64,000 bases of DNA. It comes from Pachyseris speciosa (taxonomy: Eukaryota > Cnidaria > Anthozoa > Scleractinia > Pachyseridae). Position 1 is the stretch's first letter; every line of letters begins with the position of its first letter. Location of the stretch: positions 368,501 through 432,500 of the forward strand of contig JAEMWC010000377.1 of NCBI GenBank assembly GCA_016490735.1, in the 5' to 3' direction. Below, piece after piece: positions 19,551 to 29,081 of the stretch. The position numbers were made by a program, and so were the translations under genes. Below the pieces are notes generated by a model. The model ran no database searches. It was not told the origin of the DNA and saw nothing but the letters and a program-made list of their open reading frames with translations.

Positions 19551-19859
19551 GATGGTTTTGAATGCTTCAGTTACCGTTTCACCCTTTTTATCCTTCAGAG
19601 GAACAATCCAACCATATCTACTGAAAACATCAATAACCGTTAGAAGATATTTATAACCTTTATTCCATTTACTGAATTTTTGCATTTCAACAAGATCAGC
19701 AGCCCATATTTCATCAATTTTATTTACAATAACACGCCGTCGAGTAAAATTGCGTTTTATGGGTGCATGTAATTCATCTGCTAATTTTTCTTGCCAGTTT
19801 TCTTCACTCGACGGCTTTTTCCGTTTTTTGGAACACCGAGACCAAGTTTCTGTTTTGTG
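19551..19859 (-). pseudogene. Polinton integrase, N-terminal half
   Basis: Contains the ELHAPIKRNFTRRRV entry segment, IWAADLVEM with the first catalytic Asp, and YLLTVIDVFSRYGW, ending at FRD where the MULE inserted. The frame opens at 19859, after an in-frame stop, and has no ATG before the catalytic Asp. The start codon may be lost, or the N-terminus may be made another way. The 5' 79 bases overlap the end of the PLA2 gene in a different frame. Confidence 0.9.
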
Positions 19860-20747
19860 TCAATCATATTTCTTGCAATAAAATGACCCCATTGTCTTTC
19901 GTTATATGGAATGGCATCAAGGGCTTTAAACATTTTGCGATCAGCTTCATTCTTGCATTTTCTATCATCTCCACAAACAGAATAATCAACATCATGTTGC
20001 ATGGAAATTGCATCAGTTTTTCCTGTTGGTTGTTGATAAATCTCAAGTATTTCACCAGTATTTGGATTGTATTTTAGTTGTTGATCAAGAGGATTGTAAG
20101 GACCAGTATAATTATGTCCAGGTAAAGTAAATCCTTTTTTAGGAATTATTGGTAGTTTTCCGATAGCTTTGTGTATATCTATATTTCCCCCATAATAATT
20201 TTTAGCCGTTTTTTTGGCTATGTCTGTTATGCCGTGGTGTCCCTGAATAGCTTTTCCAAACGCATTCATAAATTTCATGTCTGTTGCGAATTTTGGGACC
20301 AAAACACCTTGTGAAATAAATCGGGGATCAAAGAAATCGGATAAACCCCCTCCATAATCCAATCCTTTAATATCAGTCTTATGCAACTGTTTTCGGTCTT
20401 TCCGTTTCGGTCTAATTTTTGTGGATAATTGTACCAAACCCTCTTTACCAACTTTATTTAAAACGGGTTTAGCCTTATCAAGAGCGTAGTCAATAGCTTT
20501 TTGCTGTAACTGAGGGTTTCTCAATGCTTCAGATGCATAATATCGACCGGCTTGCTCAGTTACCTTTAAGCCGAATTCTTCGTTCTTCTAACATAATTCT
20601 CGTTGTTTCACCGCCGTGTAAAATATCATTTCCATTAAGACAATTCCTTTTTAGTCTTATGATAATAGTTTGATTGGAAGCAGCATTTCTTATTCTAATT
20701 CTTTGTTTTTCAGAAAGATTTACATTTATCTCAACTAATCTATTCAT
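19781..20747 (-). pseudogene. Structural protein with parvovirus VP1-type phospholipase A2 domain
   Basis: An N-terminal piece (ATG at 20747, to 20556) and the main frame (20565-19781) overlap and are joined by a frameshift near 20560. The C-terminal half has the secreted-type PLA2 signature: the Ca-loop LPGHNYTGPYNPLD and the catalytic His-Asp in MQHDVDYSVC. It ends in a basic tail. Parvovirus capsids use this domain to break endosomal membranes, and adintoviruses and some Polintons carry it. The N-terminal about 50 residues (LSEKQ..., CLNGNDIL) recur in the genes at 21200-22039 and 22338-22627. Confidence 0.8.
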
Positions 20748-20756
20748 ATATATAAA

Positions 20757-21347
20757 TTATATATTTTCAAAGAAGTCTATGATGAATCTGTGATTGTCAT
20801 TCGCGAATTTGGAATTATGTATTGTTTTTAGAATTGATCTACCTTTTTGTCTCTCGAGAAGATAATATAGGACCCAATATCCGCATAAAACTGAATCACG
20901 CTCTTGTATCTCATCTCCAGAGTATACGAGTTGCTTTTTGCTTGTAGCCATATATTTTTGAATTTCCGTTGGCATCAACAAACCGAATTAGTCGAAGTAT
21001 TCACAGTATTTATCAAAATTTCTATAACAAACCCAGTGAGTGCCGGGTCCAATTTTGATGTCGAGATTAACTATTCCACATTCTTTATTTATTTTATTTG
21101 GTAAAGCGTCGCGACTAAAAACTCCTCTAAAATGTTTAATCTTTAACTTTTTTACCCAATCCAATAAATCAAAGTTGGATAATGGTTTGTTGATGAATTT
21201 TAGAGTATTGTCCCAAGTATGGGGATTGAATTGAAAGGGCTGTTTTTGCCTAACAGAAGTCCTTTTCCTTTGGATGATCTTTTTTTTTTTTTCATTCCAA
21301 AACCAACTGGGTTGTCCCATGTACCTACAACAGGCGGGGATTGCCAT
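20757..21347 (-). pseudogene. Adenain-type cysteine protease (Ulp1 fold)
   Basis: The capsid maturation protease of Polintons and adenoviruses. It has LSNFDLLDWV, HFRGVFSRDALP, GTHWVCYRN with the catalytic His, the acidic CEYFD and, after the break, ERDSVLCGYWVLYYL with the catalytic Cys. A nonsense codon (TAA at 20988-20990) separates the His part from the Cys part in the same frame. The 5' end overlaps the next gene upstream (21200-22039), so the exact start is unclear. It would cleave capsid precursor proteins. Confidence 0.88.
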
Positions 21348-22039
21348 GGAATCAAACCATGTTTTCCTCCATCTTTTTTCACAGCAATGGTATCAGGAAC
21401 ATGAACAGGTAATGATCGTCTCGGACGACTGTGTTCGACATGTAAACCTTTTCCCGTTAATTTCTTAATTGCTTCAATGGGGAGAGGAATACCAATACTA
21501 GCCAGTATTGTACCGAGACCCTTTCCTATCTGTGATTGAGTGGGTTTGATAATAAGTTGTCCACCGGACTGCATTGAACTAACAAGATCAGCCATTTGTC
21601 TCGTGTTTAATAAATTCTTATAATTCAATAACTGAGACAATTTATTATTTGGAATAAGAAAACCTCCCTTTTGTTTCTTCCCAAACAGTTTATTAATTCC
21701 CAAGCTTCCAAGAGCAGAAAGAGCCCCTGTTGCCAATGCTGGAGCTACTTTTGATATAGCTGAAGTTGTATATGGTAACAGACTTGTCCAAAGAGAACCA
21801 CCCTTTACTACAACTTTTCTAATTTGTGTCTTTGATATCTTAATGTCTGATCCTTTATTCATGCTCTTTGCTTTTTTCAATCGATTGATTTGTGTTTTTG
21901 TTAACATAAGTTGATCATTACCGGTTAATTCATTATTCGATAATCTAATTGTCAAAGCTGAGTTTGATTTAACTGCTCTTAAGAGCTTTTCTTTCTGACC
22001 TTCTGATAGTGTCACTCCATGAGGATGATAAGTAGTCAT
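21200..22039 (-). CDS. Polinton/adintovirus conserved structural protein with hydrophobic middle
   Basis: 279 residues from the ATG at 22039, intact. It opens with the shared LSEGQKEK...LTGNDQLMLTKTQ module. It continues with a hydrophobic Ala/Gly-rich segment (ATGALSALGSLGI), the KQKGGFLIP turn, MQSGGQLIIKPT and ILASIGIPLP, and ends in a Lys-rich tail. Adintovirus-type elements encode a comparable hydrophobic/basic virion protein, and a membrane-active or minor virion role is inferred. The promoter motif TCTAAT lies 10 bases before the start. The C-terminus overlaps the protease frame. Confidence 0.7.
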   Translation of the reverse strand: MTTYHPHGVTLSEGQKEKLLRAVKSNSALTIRLSNNELTGNDQLMLTKTQINRLKKAKSMNKGSDIKISKTQIRKVVVKGGSLWTSLLPYTTSAISKVAPALATGALSALGSLGINKLFGKKQKGGFLIPNNKLSQLLNYKNLLNTRQMADLVSSMQSGGQLIIKPTQSQIGKGLGTILASIGIPLPIEAIKKLTGKGLHVEHSRPRRSLPVHVPDTIAVKKDGGKHGLIPWQSPPVVGTWDNPVGFGMKKKKRSSKGKGLLLGKNSPFNSIPILGTIL

Positions 22040-22049
22040 ATAATAATAA

Positions 22050-22055
22050 ATTAGA
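22050..22055 (-). promoter_or_regulatory. TCTAAT promoter-like motif
   Basis: TCTAAT, then a 10-base A/T spacer ending in TATTATTATATG, which includes the ATG at 22039. Confidence 0.55.
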
Positions 22056-22128
22056 TAAACTATAATTATATTTAATTAAAGAAGGTAGTTTTTTGTGATT
22101 TCTTTTGTATTAGAGAAATAGGGTTTTT

Positions 22129-22317
22129 TCAATGTATTTCCAAAATAGTGTCATTGTCAGAAAAATCTTCTTCTTCACTAATGTCTTCGTTAGATTCTTC
22201 ATCATCCTCGGAACTTTCTTCTGATGGGAAATATTCTTCGTCAGATGAATCAGAAAATTCTTCTTCACTAAAATCTTCATCATCGGAAAAATCATTGATG
22301 TCTAATTCTTTATTCAT
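22129..22317 (-). CDS. Small acidic Ser/Glu/Asp-rich protein
   Basis: 62 residues from the ATG at 22317, about half Asp/Glu with many Ser (SDDEDFSEEEFSDSSDEEYF). No fold is recognised. Highly acidic small proteins can neutralise basic core proteins or act in assembly, but that is only a guess. It has its own TCTAAT motif at 22332-22337. The Ser-rich frame on the other strand is an antisense shadow. Confidence 0.55.
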   Translation of the reverse strand: MNKELDINDFSDDEDFSEEEFSDSSDEEYFPSEESSEDDEESNEDISEEEDFSDNDTILEIH

Positions 22318-22331
22318 ATTTATAATAATAG

Positions 22332-22337
22332 ATTAGA
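22332..22337 (-). promoter_or_regulatory. TCTAAT promoter-like motif of acidic gene
   Basis: The minus strand reads TCTAATCTATTATTATAAATATG into the start codon, with a 14-base spacer. Confidence 0.5.
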
Positions 22338-22627
22338 TTAAATTGTATTTAAGAATGGATGATTTTCCATCAGTGTGACAGTTCCATTGTTAAATTCAAT
22401 TATGTTTAAATCATCAAAGGTAAGAGGACCGCGTTCTATATTTTCTCTGATTTGTGTTTCAGATAAAGTGATGTCTGTTCCTTCATTCAGTTTGTCGATC
22501 TGTGTCTCTGTCAATAGAAGTAGATCAGAACCTGTTGATAATCTAATTGTTAAAGATGAATTTTCTTTGTATGCTTTTCCAAGCTTCTTTTTTGATCCAG
22601 TGAAAGTGTCACTCCATAAGCCGTCAT
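22338..22627 (-). pseudogene. Small protein with the shared LSxxQ module, frameshifted
   Basis: The ATG at 22627 starts GVTLSLDQK, as in the 21200-22039 gene. One base is then gained or lost in an AAAAAAG run near 22597, and the rest reads in the next frame: SSLTIRLSTGSDLLLLTETQIDKL and DITLSETQIREN. It is collinear with the N-terminal modules of the two other structural proteins. It has a TCTAAT motif 10 bases upstream. The function is unknown. Confidence 0.6.
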
Positions 22628-22637
22628 ATAATAATAG

Positions 22638-22643
22638 ATTAGA
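22638..22643 (-). promoter_or_regulatory. TCTAAT promoter-like motif
   Basis: TCTAAT followed by the 10-base spacer CTATTATTAT and ATG at 22627. Confidence 0.55.
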
Positions 22644-22650
22644 CAAATAA

Positions 22651-23901
22651 TTACATTGATCTCAGGATTAATTTTCCATCAGTCTTTCTCATCTCAACGT
22701 CTTGTTCATAAAGGACTAGTGCATATACACTATAATCTGCGTTTGTTCCAGCACTCAAAGTGTATTTGAAAGTCAGTTTCGTCATCCCATCACGAATATC
22801 TTTTTTCTGTTTCGTCAAATCAAAATAGATAAAAGGGAATATTGATCCGAAATTACCCCTGTTAAGGAGAGTGGAATCACTGAAATCATTGATTGCTTCA
22901 ACGTACTTCAAAACATCTCTAAATACCCTCGATGGTTCAGTTGATGGTTTATAGTGAACCTCCGGATAATCGTCTCCATTGCCAACTTCAAGGTGACAAC
23001 TCGTCATTGTTCGGTCATTTGCAACTGAAAATGTGTTATACAAGAATTTATTAGCCGTTTGAGATTCATCATTTGCATCGTTGATTATGAAAACAAATAC
23101 ATGCCTCGGTTTGTTTATTCCCGTTGAAATTCTAAAATTAGCCGTCTGCTGTCTCGTTGAGTTACCTCTCTCTACCATCTCTCTCATGTAAGTCCATTTT
23201 CTCGTGTCAAGATATTTGCTCATGTATAATGACTTTCCCTCTGCATTGAAAACAATACGAGGGACACTTAACTGAAATTTGGTGAGTACAACACGACAAT
23301 CATCTGCAGCTTGCCAAATTAAATTTGCGTCACTTTCAAGTGTCAAGTTCAATTCTATTTTTGAATTAGGCAAAAGTTCATTCCAGAGGCTCTTGAAAAA
23401 TCCATATCTATTCAATGGTATCTCTGCATTTACAGTACCAGTACCATTTATCAGTAGTTTACGAGATGCAAATCCTTTGTTATAATTAGCATTATTTGCT
23501 CTGTCTTCTGTATTTCTATTTGTGGAAGCATAACCCTGGGAATACTGAAGCAAGTTTTTGATATTCGTCGCTTGGTTAGCATCTCTACATTCATAAACAT
23601 CAATACCATTCATTTTTACATTTATATTATTAATTAAAGATAGAGAGGAATTTACGATGCCATTAGTATCATTAGCGGCCAAATTTCCACCATCTGCAAG
23701 CTTCTTTACAATGAAATCAACATTTAAACGAGCATTAAACGAATCGAATGGTGTTGTCTCGCCACTGTTGTCAACGACAAAACGATAACCAGTTTTCTTC
23801 TGATGAGCATTGTTTGCAACTACAGTATTTAATGCCGTTTCAAGTTCAAAAACAATATCTTCATATCGTTCAATAAATTTTGAGTCACGATAGTTTGACA
23901 T
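22651..23901 (-). CDS. Major capsid protein candidate (double jelly-roll)
   Basis: About 416 intact residues from the ATG at 23901. The length, all-beta character and position fit the Polinton/adintovirus hexon-like double jelly-roll capsid protein. Supporting segments are the early FVVDNSG...DSFNARLNVDF strand region, IPLNRYGFFKSLWNELLPNSKIELNLTL, the Asn-rich loop and the C-terminal LYEQDVEMRK. It would form the trimeric capsomers. The TCTAA motif is 11 bases before the start. The fold is assigned by family resemblance, not by structure. Confidence 0.8.
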   Translation of the reverse strand: MSNYRDSKFIERYEDIVFELETALNTVVANNAHQKKTGYRFVVDNSGETTPFDSFNARLNVDFIVKKLADGGNLAANDTNGIVNSSLSLINNINVKMNGIDVYECRDANQATNIKNLLQYSQGYASTNRNTEDRANNANYNKGFASRKLLINGTGTVNAEIPLNRYGFFKSLWNELLPNSKIELNLTLESDANLIWQAADDCRVVLTKFQLSVPRIVFNAEGKSLYMSKYLDTRKWTYMREMVERGNSTRQQTANFRISTGINKPRHVFVFIINDANDESQTANKFLYNTFSVANDRTMTSCHLEVGNGDDYPEVHYKPSTEPSRVFRDVLKYVEAINDFSDSTLLNRGNFGSIFPFIYFDLTKQKKDIRDGMTKLTFKYTLSAGTNADYSVYALVLYEQDVEMRKTDGKLILRSM

Positions 23902-23912
23902 ATACAATTAGG

Positions 23913-23917
23913 TTAGA
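23913..23917 (-). promoter_or_regulatory. TCTAA promoter-like motif of major capsid gene
   Basis: The minus strand reads TCTAACCTAATTGTATATG into the start, with an 11-base spacer. Confidence 0.55.
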
Positions 23918-23922
23918 TAAAG

Positions 23923-24204
23923 TTATTTCTTTCTTAGTTTTCCACCTGAAATAAGTTGACTGAGTCTTTCATTCACTTCATTTTGTGTTAAAGGTTTAGG
24001 TTTTGTCTTTGTTGCTATTGTTGGTTTTGTCTTTCTCTTGCTTAAAAGTTCAATTATTTTATCACCAGCTTTTTTGCCAGCATAATCACCAATTGTTGTA
24101 GCGGTTTTTTCAGCTGCTTTTTTTCCAACAGTTTTGATGATGTCAGTCAGGACACCTTCGCCATATTGTTCCTCACTTAATTTTTTATATTCAAATCGTT
24201 TCAT
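23923..24204 (-). CDS. Small basic core-like protein
   Basis: 93 intact residues, Lys-rich. A central amphipathic Ala/Gly/Lys segment (VGKKAAEKTATTIGDYAGKK) is followed by a Lys/Thr/Pro stretch and a basic C-terminus (SGGKLRKK). Adintoviruses and adenoviruses have short basic virion core or cement proteins in this neighbourhood. DNA condensation is inferred. It lies between the capsid genes and has its own TCTAAT motif. Confidence 0.55.
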   Translation of the reverse strand: MKRFEYKKLSEEQYGEGVLTDIIKTVGKKAAEKTATTIGDYAGKKAGDKIIELLSKRKTKPTIATKTKPKPLTQNEVNERLSQLISGGKLRKK

Positions 24205-24214
24205 ATACTATATA

Positions 24215-24220
24215 ATTAGA
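24215..24220 (-). promoter_or_regulatory. TCTAAT promoter-like motif of core-like gene
   Basis: TCTAAT, spacer TATATAGTAT of ten A/T-rich bases, then ATG at 24204. Confidence 0.55.
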
Positions 24221-24226
24221 TTGTAT

Positions 24227-25013
24227 TTATAATTCCGTCCCTCTTAAGAATATCTCAATATACCAATCTATCCCGTTTAAATGAACTGGTGCTCCAGAAG
24301 AATCAGTCACGTAAAAATGTATTGAACTGATTGTATGGGTTGAAACTGGATTCCATGAAAGAAAACGAGGTTTGTATGTGAAAGGTAAAGATCTAACAAG
24401 ATCTGTCACTGGAATAACAGCAATAGTACTTGTGCTATTGCCGTCAACGATACTGTCAATTACTTTATCACAGTTTATATAAATTTCATCCACTCTACTC
24501 GTGATATCGGGAAGATATGAACCGTACTCTGTTTGTGTAACTAATTTTGACTCAAAACCGATAAGTTTTCTGAATTCAAAATTTCTCAGGTCCACGCGAT
24601 AGTTTTCATCAAGTTCAATCAAAATACGGTATGTTGATAAAATGAAGAACAAATTTACACCGTACTTCTTTTTAGCATCATCAGGATTATCAACAACTAA
24701 ATGTTTATTTTCTCTCATATACTCATGGATATAATTATTGATATCATCATATGAATACATTCCATCAACAAAGGTTATTGTACGTTTCCCAGTTTGTACC
24801 CTTGTTGTAACTGTATTTTATCTGATTATTCCCAAAAGATTGTCTGATATTATACCAACTGTATGTCATATTGATAGTCTTTACAGCGATTTCGTATTTC
24901 ATATTATTTGATAACTTGAGAGGCTTATTGAATCTTTTTGTGAAATCGTGACTGTAACTAACACCAATTTTGTCTCTGTTTTTACTATTGAATCGCAATG
25001 ATATTTCTGTCAT
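24227..25013 (-). pseudogene. Minor capsid (penton-like, single jelly-roll) protein, one frameshift
   Basis: Two adjoining frames make one gene. The N-terminal 82-residue frame (ATG at 25013) begins MTEISLRFNS, and the 177-residue frame runs to 24227. The break is near 24775, where one extra base shifts the frame at GTNW. The upstream part has the NNMKYEIAVKTINMTYSW strand pattern. The downstream part has an N-terminal helix (YDDINNYIHEYM) and the C-terminal WYIEIFLRG. Size and order match the penton-like protein beside the major capsid gene in Polintons. Confidence 0.75.
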
Positions 25014-25018
25014 ATACT

Positions 25019-25029
25019 ATTAGAGTAGA
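25019..25029 (-). promoter_or_regulatory. TCTACTCTAAT double promoter-like motif
   Basis: The minus strand reads TCTACTCTAATAGTATATG. The outer TCTA is 12 bases before the start and the inner one 5 bases. Confidence 0.5.
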
Positions 25030-25841
25030 TATTTAGTTATTATTTTATTAAGCTCTTCATTATCGATGATATTCAATCTTTTTAATACGTGCAATATCTT
25101 CACAAATTCGTCTCTGACACCAATGCTATTATTACCGGCAAAAATAGACCCACCAAGTAACTGAAGTCGTGAAAGTAAGTCTTCTATATTATTATAATAA
25201 ACAACACCAGCTCCAATTTTCATTCCTTGCCCTGATTTGTATTTGTAAGAATTCAGTACATCTGCAATCGTTTCTCTGTATTTCTTCAAAGTTTGCAACT
25301 CTCGATCAAAAGATTGTTTATCTTCTAGTGTTTTTGCGTTTGATTTTTTACCTCCTAGTTTTTTAGCAATTTCTATGGCTTTATTCTTTTCTTCAAGTAG
25401 TTTTTGTGGATTCACTTGAGTCAAATCGTTTGGTTTCAAAAACTTGTGATTTTTTTAATATAATTCTATCATCTTTATTGAAATTGTTATCAATCGATAA
25501 TACGGTAGTTTTCCCATCCTCATCTACTGGTGCTTCAGTGGCTTTAGGAAGTTCCGAATCCATTGTAATTACTCTGCGATTCATTTCTGCAACATCATCA
25601 AGACCTTGTGTTAAAGCCAGTTGATTTTGTTTCAACTGTTCAATAACTTCATCCTGTTTTTTGTCGATGCTTTCTTTCACACTCTTCTGAACATCAATAG
25701 AAGGTTTTAATAATTCTGATGTTGTATCATATGCATCCTGTTTAGCATTTTCATATTCTTTGATTGCCTCACGAACCTCTCTTATCTTTTATCACCTTCA
25801 ATACCTTTTTGAAGAAGTCTTTTCATTCGCTCTATATCCAT
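25020..25841 (-). pseudogene. Coiled-coil structural protein, two frameshifts
   Basis: Starts at the ATG at 25841 (MDIERMKRLLQKGIEG). The frame breaks near 25785, continues as VREAIKEYENAKQD and the helical ESIDKKQDEVIEQLKQNQ to about 25445, then breaks again in a TTTTT run. The last piece ends at 25020 with GGSIFAGNNSIGVRDEF. It is rich in Lys, Glu and Gln with heptad-like spacing. A gene like this sits next to the ATPase in many animal Polintons. The function is not known to me, and a scaffold or internal virion role is possible. Confidence 0.6.
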
Positions 25842-25889
25842 ATACAATTATATTAGATAAAAACTTATCCTAATCTAAACTACTATTAT
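25842..25889. promoter_or_regulatory. Divergent promoter with TCTAAT on both strands
   Basis: A 48-base spacer between the coiled-coil gene (-) and the ATPase gene (+). TCTAAT on the minus strand at 25852-25857 is 10 bases from its ATG. TCTAA on the plus strand at 25874-25878 is 11 bases from the ATG at 25890. The two motifs are arranged symmetrically. Confidence 0.6.
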
Positions 25890-26531
25890 ATGGAAATCCC
25901 AAATTATGATATTTTTCAGGATTCAAACAAGTCTTTTAGACAGTTGTATCCGTATATGCCAAAAGATACATTTAGAATGTTGCTCGCGGGAAATTCAGGA
26001 TCTGGGAAGACGACACTTTTTTTATATTTAATTTGTGAGCCGCTCGTTTATTACGATCAGATTTTTTTATACGCAAAGAACTTAGATCAGGACAAGTATC
26101 AGTATCTACAGCAAAAGATGGATAAAATAAGCAAACAAGTTGGTTGTCCCGTTTTAATATGCAGTCAAGATGAAATTTTACCAGTTGAACAAATTAAAGA
26201 CACTGAATTGCAACGTTTAGTGGTTTTTGACGATTTTGTAACGGATAAAAAACAAGATCAAATTATAAACTATTTCATTCAAGGTCGTCATAAAAATTGC
26301 AGCGTGTTGTACCTAACGCAGTCATTCTATGGTTGTCCAAAATCCATTAGGCTTAATTGTAGCCACTTCTGCCTTTACGATTTTCCATCTTCAAGAGAAA
26401 GAAACTTGATAACCCAAGAACTCGGAATTGATAAGAATAAGTATATTGAAGCAACTAAAAAACCATATTCTTTCTGTTATGTTGACAAGCCAATGAAAAC
26501 AGTAAAGAGAAACTTTTATGGTAATATCTAA
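25890..26531 (+). CDS. FtsK/HerA-type genome packaging ATPase
   Basis: 213 intact residues. Walker A is GNSGSGKTT (residues about 34-42) and Walker B is RLVVFDDF (about 112-119), followed by sensor-like VLYLTQSFYG. This is the A32-like packaging ATPase shared by Polintons, virophages and large DNA viruses, which drives DNA into the preformed capsid. It is one of the few genes in the element with no frame break. Confidence 0.93.
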   Translation: MEIPNYDIFQDSNKSFRQLYPYMPKDTFRMLLAGNSGSGKTTLFLYLICEPLVYYDQIFLYAKNLDQDKYQYLQQKMDKISKQVGCPVLICSQDEILPVEQIKDTELQRLVVFDDFVTDKKQDQIINYFIQGRHKNCSVLYLTQSFYGCPKSIRLNCSHFCLYDFPSSRERNLITQELGIDKNKYIEATKKPYSFCYVDKPMKTVKRNFYGNI

Positions 26532-26537
26532 TCTAAT
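26527..26537 (+). promoter_or_regulatory. TCTAATCTAAT promoter-like motif of fibre gene
   Basis: Overlapping double TCTAAT in the last codons of the ATPase gene. The first copy is 10 bases before the fibre ATG at 26543. Confidence 0.55.
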
Positions 26538-26542
26538 ATTAT

Positions 26543-28692
26543 ATGGGTATATTCAACTTTTTACCAAATCAAGATCACACAAGTAAAGGACCCAGTGGAA
26601 GAAGGCAAAGAGGAGCTGATGGTGTGGGATTCAAATTAACGGATAATGGCAACTACGATATTCAAAACAAAAAATTGGTTAACGTAGCAGTGCCTACAAG
26701 TGCTAAAGACAGTGCAAACAAATCTTATGTTGATGATGAAAACGTCAAGCAGGATATAGCCATTAATGATAAAGCAAGTCGAAGTTATGTTGATTCCAAC
26801 TTTGTGAAAAAAGATAGGAGTATTGCAATGGCTGGTTCACTAAATGTAGGCAATAATAAAATAACAAATGTGGCAACACCAACGAGTGCTAAAGATAGTG
26901 TAAATAAATCTTATGATGATAATGAAATCTCATGGCAAGACATCGCCATCAATGACAAAGCAAGTAAAAATTATGTTGATTCCAACTTTGTGAAGAAAGA
27001 TGGGAGTATTGCAATGACTGGTTCACTAAATTTAGGCAATAATAAAATAACAAATGTTGTGGCACCAACCAATAATTCTGATGTTGCCACAAAAGAATAC
27101 GTGGATCATAATATAACGGGTGGTCAGCATTCAGCATTTGTAAAAAAAAGATGGAAGTATTGCAATGACTGGCAACCTTGATATGGGGCGTAATATTATA
27201 ACTAATATGAAATATCCTGTTAATATTCTTGATGCGACAAATATGAGTTATGTGGATTCACAAATTCAGAGTTGTATAAAAAGGGATGGATCAAATCCTG
27301 CAGAGGGTGATATAAACATGGCTGGATACGCAATTGAAGATTTGAAAGATGTTGATAATAGTGCACAAGCTGAAAATGCAGTTAATAAAAAATATGTGGA
27401 CCAGAGGTTGCAAACCAAACTCGATACGATTGCACAACAAAATCTAAATTTGAACAACAACGCCATTACAGATCTGGCACCAGCCGTAAACTTAGACGAC
27501 GCAGTGACGAAAAGATATACTGACGAATATTTTCTCCGACGAGATGGTTCGACAGAGATGTATGGCGATCTGTCGATGGGTGGAAATATAGTGACAAATG
27601 TAGGTAATGTGAAAAATGAGGGCGATGCGGTAAATTTCAGAGTTTTGAATCGAGCTTCACAAACCATCAGAGCGGCGGCCTTATTATTGAACGGAACAAA
27701 CACGATGACGGCAGACTTGAAACTTGGGGGGAATAAAATTGTTGACTTGGGTGAACCACAAGCAAAAACAGATGCTGTGACAAAGAATTATGTCGACAGA
27801 AGTCACATTTCATCCGCTTCTCATCCAAAGAATGCTTTCAAATATTTGATGGATGACATTGATGAAGTAAGTACTGAATATGGTCTTACAGTCAAAAGTT
27901 ACACTAATTTATCTCGTTCACCACACATAATTTCAAAAAGGGTTATTAATGTAGACTTGAATAAAGAAGCTAATCATATTTTTAGAGCGAGAATTTGGTT
28001 TAATGTATACAATAAAAGATGGAAAATACACATTTATCATAGAATGGCTGTTTCCCGATTATGAAGGAATGAATCTTAGTAGTGTAACATTCAGTGCAAC
28101 GGGTGGAATTACAATTCATAGAACTACAGAGAGAAAATTTGATAACAGAAATGAAGATCATTCGAGATATTTGTTATGGATCGAAAAACCTTCATCAAGT
28201 TCACCACCTGAATATTTATATTGTACAATACATATTAATGCTAACCCAACATATCCCAATAAATACAATGTTCCTTGTGTTGTATATGGTATTGATGGTG
28301 AAGCTGTAGATGTACCATCAAGTGTTTACGACTTTTTTGAAGCTTATAAAATAGTAGGTGAAAAAATGCATATGCAGACTGATTTAGATTTGAATGGACA
28401 CGCTTTGATAAATAAATCATCAAACTTGTTTGATGGCCAAAACGATGAATTAACAATGTTAAACAATATTAATATGAATAGCTTTCTTATAAAAGAGGCT
28501 AAACTTGGCAGTGATTTAAATCTAAATGGCCATAGAATTCATAATGGTGGTTTAAATCTATTTCGTTCAAGCGTTACAGGTGTGATTATGGAAACAGCTC
28601 TTGATTTAGGCGGTTTTTCTCTTTATCAACCTAAATTAGGGGGTGATTTAGATTTAGACGGTTATCGAATAAAAAAATATATATTATATTAG
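26543..28692 (+). pseudogene. Fibre/spike-like protein of repeated modules, two frameshifts
   Basis: Begins MGIFNFLPNQ. The body consists of repeats of about 40-55 residues with the words GSLNLGNNKITNV, a P-T/N turn, and a D-A/S-x-x-K-x-YVD end, seen at least seven times. This is the style of beta-helical viral and phage fibre shafts. The frame slips in an A-run near 27145 and again near 28005. A globular region (about 28050-28350) is followed by further LDLNGH/LDLGG repeats. It probably formed the receptor-binding fibre. No ligand can be inferred. Confidence 0.6.
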
Positions 28693-28700
28693 CGGATTTT

Positions 28701-29024
28701 GTGAAGGCTCAGCTGGCCATAATAAAATTTTTATTGAACGGTAGTAAGTATTTGATAGTTTTGGATGGATATTATATTAAAAACATGTATATAATTCAAG
28801 GAACAAAACCGGGTATGATTTATATAAAGAATAAACGAGAAAATGCCTCGCTACTTACTTTTCCCAATACTATTTTTACTTATAGAATAACTTCTACATC
28901 AAGAGCAATAAGTACAGTAAATGTAAACAAAAATTTGGATAGAGGATATATGATCATTGATTATTCTCATCCAAATACATTTGCGTTTGATATCGCGATA
29001 AAATTAGAGATAGTGATAAATTAG
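28701..29024 (+). pseudogene. C-terminal piece of fibre region or separate small gene
   Basis: About 107 residues opening with GTG and no ATG. It is beta-rich in appearance (YLIVLDGYYIKNMYIIQGTK) and follows the fibre stop after 9 bases in the same frame. It may be the head domain left after a stop mutation. Near 29041, atgggtatatttaatcaac resembles the first codons of the fibre gene and may be a degraded duplicate start. Confidence 0.4.
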
Positions 29025-29081
29025 TGCAACTGAATAGTATATGGGTATATTTAATCAACAAATAGTATAAATACCTAGTAT

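Noticed and set aside
19344..19685. Pro/Leu- or Gly/Arg-rich repeat proteins over 19386-19541
   Set aside because: They are translations of the MULE 12-bp array in several frames. Only the part after 19551 is real integrase.
22148..22336. Ser-rich plus-strand ORF
   Set aside because: Complement of the acidic gene, which has the promoter motif and correct neighbours.
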